Part shown: piece by piece, positions 39,366 through 41,989 of the stretch
Layout: the number at the start of each line of letters is the position of its first letter
Position numbering within the stretch: the first letter of the stretch is position 1
Origin: Candidatus Omnitrophota bacterium
Lineage (GTDB): Bacteria > Omnitrophota > Gorgyraeia > Zapsychrales > Fredricksoniimonadaceae
NCBI GenBank assembly: GCA_903836515.1
Contig: CAILQW010000018.1
Coordinates: forward strand, 1 to 41,989
Length of the DNA: 41,989 nt
Direction of reading: 5' to 3'
Program-made: the position numbers and the translations under genes
The notes under the pieces: model-generated
What the model was told of the DNA's origin: nothing
What the model saw: only the letters and a program-made list of their open reading frames with translations
Database searches by the model: none

Positions 39366-40842
39366 GGGCTGGACTGGCCAGCGAATCAAACAGGATGAGA
39401 TCGCCCGGTACATGGACCAGGGCCGGGATTTTATAGACGATGAAGCCATCGAGGCTGCCGTCAGGGCCGCGGAAGGCCGTGAACCTGACCCGGCCCATGT
39501 GCGGGATATCCTGGCCAAGTCTTTGGCGGTCAAGGATCTTGTGCCTGCAGAGGTGTTGACCCTTATTAATGTCAACGACAAGGTGATGCTTGAGGAAATG
39601 CGCGCGGCGGCGCTGGCGGTCAAGCTCAAGGTCTATGACAACCGCATTGTGACTTTTGCCCCGTTGTATCTGGGGAATTATTGCGTTAACCGCTGTGCGT
39701 ATTGCGGGTTTAACAGCGACAATGCTTCGGCGGCGCGCAAGGTGTTAAGCCAGGAGGAGATCCGCCGGGAGGTTGAGGTTCTCGCCGGAGAGATCGGGCA
39801 TAAACGCCTGATCGTGGTGTACGGCGAGCATCCTAAGAATGATGTGGATTATATCGTCGAGAGTTTAAAGACGATCTATGCCGTTAAAGTGAAAACGAAG
39901 AGGGGCGTCAATGCGATACGCCGGATCAATGTGAATGCGCCGCCCTTCTGTGTCGATGACCTTAAAAAGATCAACGACGCGGGGATCGGCACTTATCAGG
40001 TTTTTCAGGAGACGTATCATAAGAAGACCTATGCCCGTATGCATCCGAAGGGAACCATCAAGGGAGATTATCATTGGCGTTTATATGCCATGCACCGCGC
40101 CATGGAGGCGGGTATCGATGATGTGGGGATCGGGGCCTTGTTCGGGCTTTATGACTGGCGTTTTGAGCTGATCGCGCTGGTGCGTCATACCCAGGAACTG
40201 GAAAAAAGAATGGGGATCGGCGCGCATACGATCTCCTTCCCGCGCCTTGTGCCCGCGCTCAATTCGATCATTACGCCGGGATGGCCCCACCTTGTTTCGG
40301 ATGATGATTTTAAAAAGATCATGATGATCATCCGCCTGGCGGTGCCTTATACGGGCATGATCATCACCGCGCGCGAAAAGGGGCCGATCCGTGACGAGGC
40401 CGTGCGCCTGGGAGTGACGCAGATGGACGCCTCTTCCCATATCGCCATCGGCGGCTATACCCATGCCGCGGCGGCGCAGGAAAAAGATAAACAGCAGTTC
40501 ATCCTGGGCGATACACGCTCCCTGGATGAACTGATCCGGGATCTGGCCGGGCAGGGTTTTATCACATCGTTCTGTACGGCGGGTTATCGCTGCGGCCGCA
40601 CGGGAAAGTGCATCATGGACTTGTTGCGCAGCGGCGCCGAGGGCAAGTTTTGCAAACTTAATGCGATCCTGACCTTTCAGGAATGGGTGGATGATTTCGG
40701 CAGTGAGGCCACCAAGGCTTTGGCACAACCTTTGATCGAACGCGAGATCGGGGAAGTCCAGCGGAAGAATCCGCAGGCATTGGCCGTTTTCATGGATTAT
40801 TATGAACGCGTGAAGAAAGGCGAACGTGATCTTTACCTCTGA
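39346..40842 (+). CDS. hydG: [FeFe] hydrogenase maturation radical SAM enzyme HydG (tyrosine lyase)
   Basis: 498 residues. It splits tyrosine to make CO and cyanide on an Fe-cysteine complex. The SAM-cleaving cluster motif CVNRCAYCGFN (CX3CX2C) is in the N-terminal half and CGRTGKC with a later Cys (GKFC) forms the second, C-terminal cluster site. VVYGEHPKND and the TIM-barrel strands that follow fit the ThiH/HydG family. ATG 39346 is chosen because it has an AAGAGAG-like site before it; ATG 39352 is an alternative. It lies between hydF and hydE with overlaps on both sides. Confidence 0.96.
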   Translation: MDMETLKGWTGQRIKQDEIARYMDQGRDFIDDEAIEAAVRAAEGREPDPAHVRDILAKSLAVKDLVPAEVLTLINVNDKVMLEEMRAAALAVKLKVYDNRIVTFAPLYLGNYCVNRCAYCGFNSDNASAARKVLSQEEIRREVEVLAGEIGHKRLIVVYGEHPKNDVDYIVESLKTIYAVKVKTKRGVNAIRRINVNAPPFCVDDLKKINDAGIGTYQVFQETYHKKTYARMHPKGTIKGDYHWRLYAMHRAMEAGIDDVGIGALFGLYDWRFELIALVRHTQELEKRMGIGAHTISFPRLVPALNSIITPGWPHLVSDDDFKKIMMIIRLAVPYTGMIITAREKGPIRDEAVRLGVTQMDASSHIAIGGYTHAAAAQEKDKQQFILGDTRSLDELIRDLAGQGFITSFCTAGYRCGRTGKCIMDLLRSGAEGKFCKLNAILTFQEWVDDFGSEATKALAQPLIEREIGEVQRKNPQALAVFMDYYERVKKGERDLYL

Positions 40843-41830
40843 TATGACAAAGAAAGACATCCTGGATGCGCTGGCCCTGGCTGATCCTGCCCCTCTTCTG
40901 GCCGAGGCGGACCGAGTCCGCCGGGAATATGTCGGCGATGCCGTGCATTTGCGCGGGTTGATCGAATTTTCGAATATCTGCGCCCGTGACTGCTTATATT
41001 GCGGGATCCGGTGTTCCAACCGTACGGTGACGCGCTACCGGATGGATGTTAACGAGATCTTTGAGGCTGCGCAGGCGGCCGCTCAGCTGGGTTATAAGAC
41101 GCTGGTCCTGCAGTCCGGTGAGAATGATCGTTATCCGCTCATCGAGTTGTGCCTGCTGTTGCGCCGTATTAAGGCGGAGCTTGGGATCGCCATCACGTTG
41201 TCGCTGGGGGAGAAGACCCGGGAGGAGTATGCGGCCTTGAGAGAGGCCGGGGCGGATCGCTATCTCTTGCGTTTTGAAACATCGTCGGAAGAATTGTTCA
41301 GGCAGTTAAAGCCCGATGCCGTGCGCGGCGCGCGCATGCAATGCCTGGCGTGGCTCAGGGAGGCGGGGTTCCAGGTTGGTTCCGGGATCATGGTGGGGCT
41401 TCCGGGCCAGACCCCGGAGATCCTTGCCGAGGATATCCTGCTGATGAAAATGCTGGACCTTGATATGATTGGCATCGGCCCCTTCATCGCCGATCCCAGG
41501 ACGCCGTTGGGAGGCGCATCGAGCGGCACACTTGAGCGCACCCTCAGGGTGGTCGCGCTGTTGCGCATCCTCACGAAAAATACCCATATCCCCGCCACCA
41601 CCGCCATGGGGTCGATCGAAAAGGGCGGCCGCGAGAAGGCCCTGCGCTGCGGGGCGAATGTTCTGATGCCCAATGTGACCCCCACGCGTTACCGGGAACA
41701 TTATCAGCTTTATCCCGGCAAGATCTGCATCAATGACCAGCCCGGCGACTGCCGCAGCTGTGTTGCCGGCATGCTCCGTTCTCTCGGCCGCACTATCGCC
41801 ACCGACGCTGGCCACAGCCTCAAGCGTTGA
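40826..41830 (+). CDS. hydE: [FeFe] hydrogenase maturation radical SAM enzyme HydE
   Basis: 334 residues from GTG 40826. CARDCLYCGIR is the CX3CX2C motif for the 4Fe-4S/SAM cluster, followed by BioB/HydE TIM-barrel stretches (LQSGENDRYP, RFETSSEELF, IMVGLPGQTPE, ATTAMGSIE). HydE acts on the HydG product on the way to the dithiomethylamine-bridged cluster. AAAGG at 40815-40819 is properly spaced for GTG 40826, whereas ATG 40844 has no site, so the GTG, inside the end of hydG, is preferred. It is the last gene seen in the maturation set. Confidence 0.93.
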   Translation: MIFTSDMTKKDILDALALADPAPLLAEADRVRREYVGDAVHLRGLIEFSNICARDCLYCGIRCSNRTVTRYRMDVNEIFEAAQAAAQLGYKTLVLQSGENDRYPLIELCLLLRRIKAELGIAITLSLGEKTREEYAALREAGADRYLLRFETSSEELFRQLKPDAVRGARMQCLAWLREAGFQVGSGIMVGLPGQTPEILAEDILLMKMLDLDMIGIGPFIADPRTPLGGASSGTLERTLRVVALLRILTKNTHIPATTAMGSIEKGGREKALRCGANVLMPNVTPTRYREHYQLYPGKICINDQPGDCRSCVAGMLRSLGRTIATDAGHSLKR

Positions 41831-41989
41831 GCCATCGCTTTTCCCGTTCCATGCAATATGATTAACCCAGATTTTGCAGTAGCATCATTTTATCGACGAG
41901 TCCCTGCGCACAAAATGGTGCGGATGCAAAATCGTCGGCTTCCGTATCTTTTCCCGTCCAGAAAAGCCGGGGTTATCCCGCGTTCATCT
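41831..41989. other. Non-coding end of the window after hydE
   Basis: No gene, terminator or repeat could be named. GATTTTGCA and TGCAAAATC occur as inverted copies about 45 bases apart. On the minus strand a 35-codon frame is open between stops and looks mildly protein-like, but it has no start codon and a stop lies directly before it. Confidence 0.4.

Noticed and set aside
41862-41972. Minus-strand protein-like frame at the right edge
   Set aside because: It has no start codon, and a stop directly precedes it in the same frame, so it would need a frameshift to belong to a gene beyond the edge.
1-41989. CRISPR arrays, tRNA or rRNA genes
   Set aside because: No regularly spaced direct repeats, cloverleaf-like sequences or rRNA segments were seen on either strand.

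Overview
The window reads as one bacterial chromosome segment of moderately high GC with tightly packed genes, many of them joined by 1-4 base stop/start overlaps. The gene set (NAD(P)-linked [FeFe]-hydrogenase with its maturases, a large glycan cluster with a heptosyltransferase-like GT9, a NodU/SxtJ/DUF5989 cassette, and a very large exported protein of unknown function) suggests an anaerobic, fermentative, Gram-negative-type bacterium. My best guess is the PVC group, Candidatus Omnitrophota. This is an inference from gene content and from the look of the giant protein; no search was run.

Layout. (1) 1-314: the 3' end of a transposase and a short leftover reading frame. (2) 311-12993: a continuous + strand cell-surface glycan cluster: acyltransferase, GT17, methyltransferase, GT4, GT9, sugar aminotransferase, GT2, SGNH protein, carbamoyltransferase with SxtJ and DUF5989 partners, GmhB-like phosphatase and a GT28/MGDG-synthase-like enzyme. 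(3) 12990-15586: a PriA homologue that has lost every helicase motif, followed by fmt. (4) 15697-18560: a secreted protein with 15-residue repeats, mscL and an O-antigen ligase/TPR protein. (5) 18650-21192: an unusual P-loop protein and an ABC ATPase. (6) 21193-26165: a mobile repeat, a small membrane protein, a 1301-residue exported protein with an internal duplication, and a second repeat element. (7) 26166-26817: an AbrB/VapC-type toxin-antitoxin pair, then a membrane spermidine-synthase-like protein. (8) 28790-31308, - strand: a flavinylated FMN/4Fe-4S membrane redox protein, a small membrane protein, the AmrS radical SAM enzyme and a 48-residue twin-arginine ORF. (9) 31418-41830: the hydrogenase region, with structural genes hndABC-hydA, a terminator, a promoter, an attenuator-like leader, then a TM1266-type regulator, aspartase, hydF, hydG and hydE.

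How it works together. The hydrogenase half encodes a soluble NAD(P)-linked (probably electron-bifurcating) [FeFe] hydrogenase plus everything needed to build its H-cluster. Structural and maturation genes are separated by a terminator and a new promoter, and the maturation side begins with a leader RNA in which a terminator and a competing helix share the same bases. The divergent redox/AmrS operon faces the hydrogenase operon across about 190 bases that hold two opposed promoters and a perfect palindrome between them.

The points most worth a second look are the attenuator leader, the giant duplicated protein, the de-activated PriA, a family of about 120-130 bp repeats (two near-identical inverted copies 16.5 kb apart, one abutting hydF, plus a related element with 9-bp flanking direct repeats), and the truncated-looking twin-arginine ORF beside amrS.
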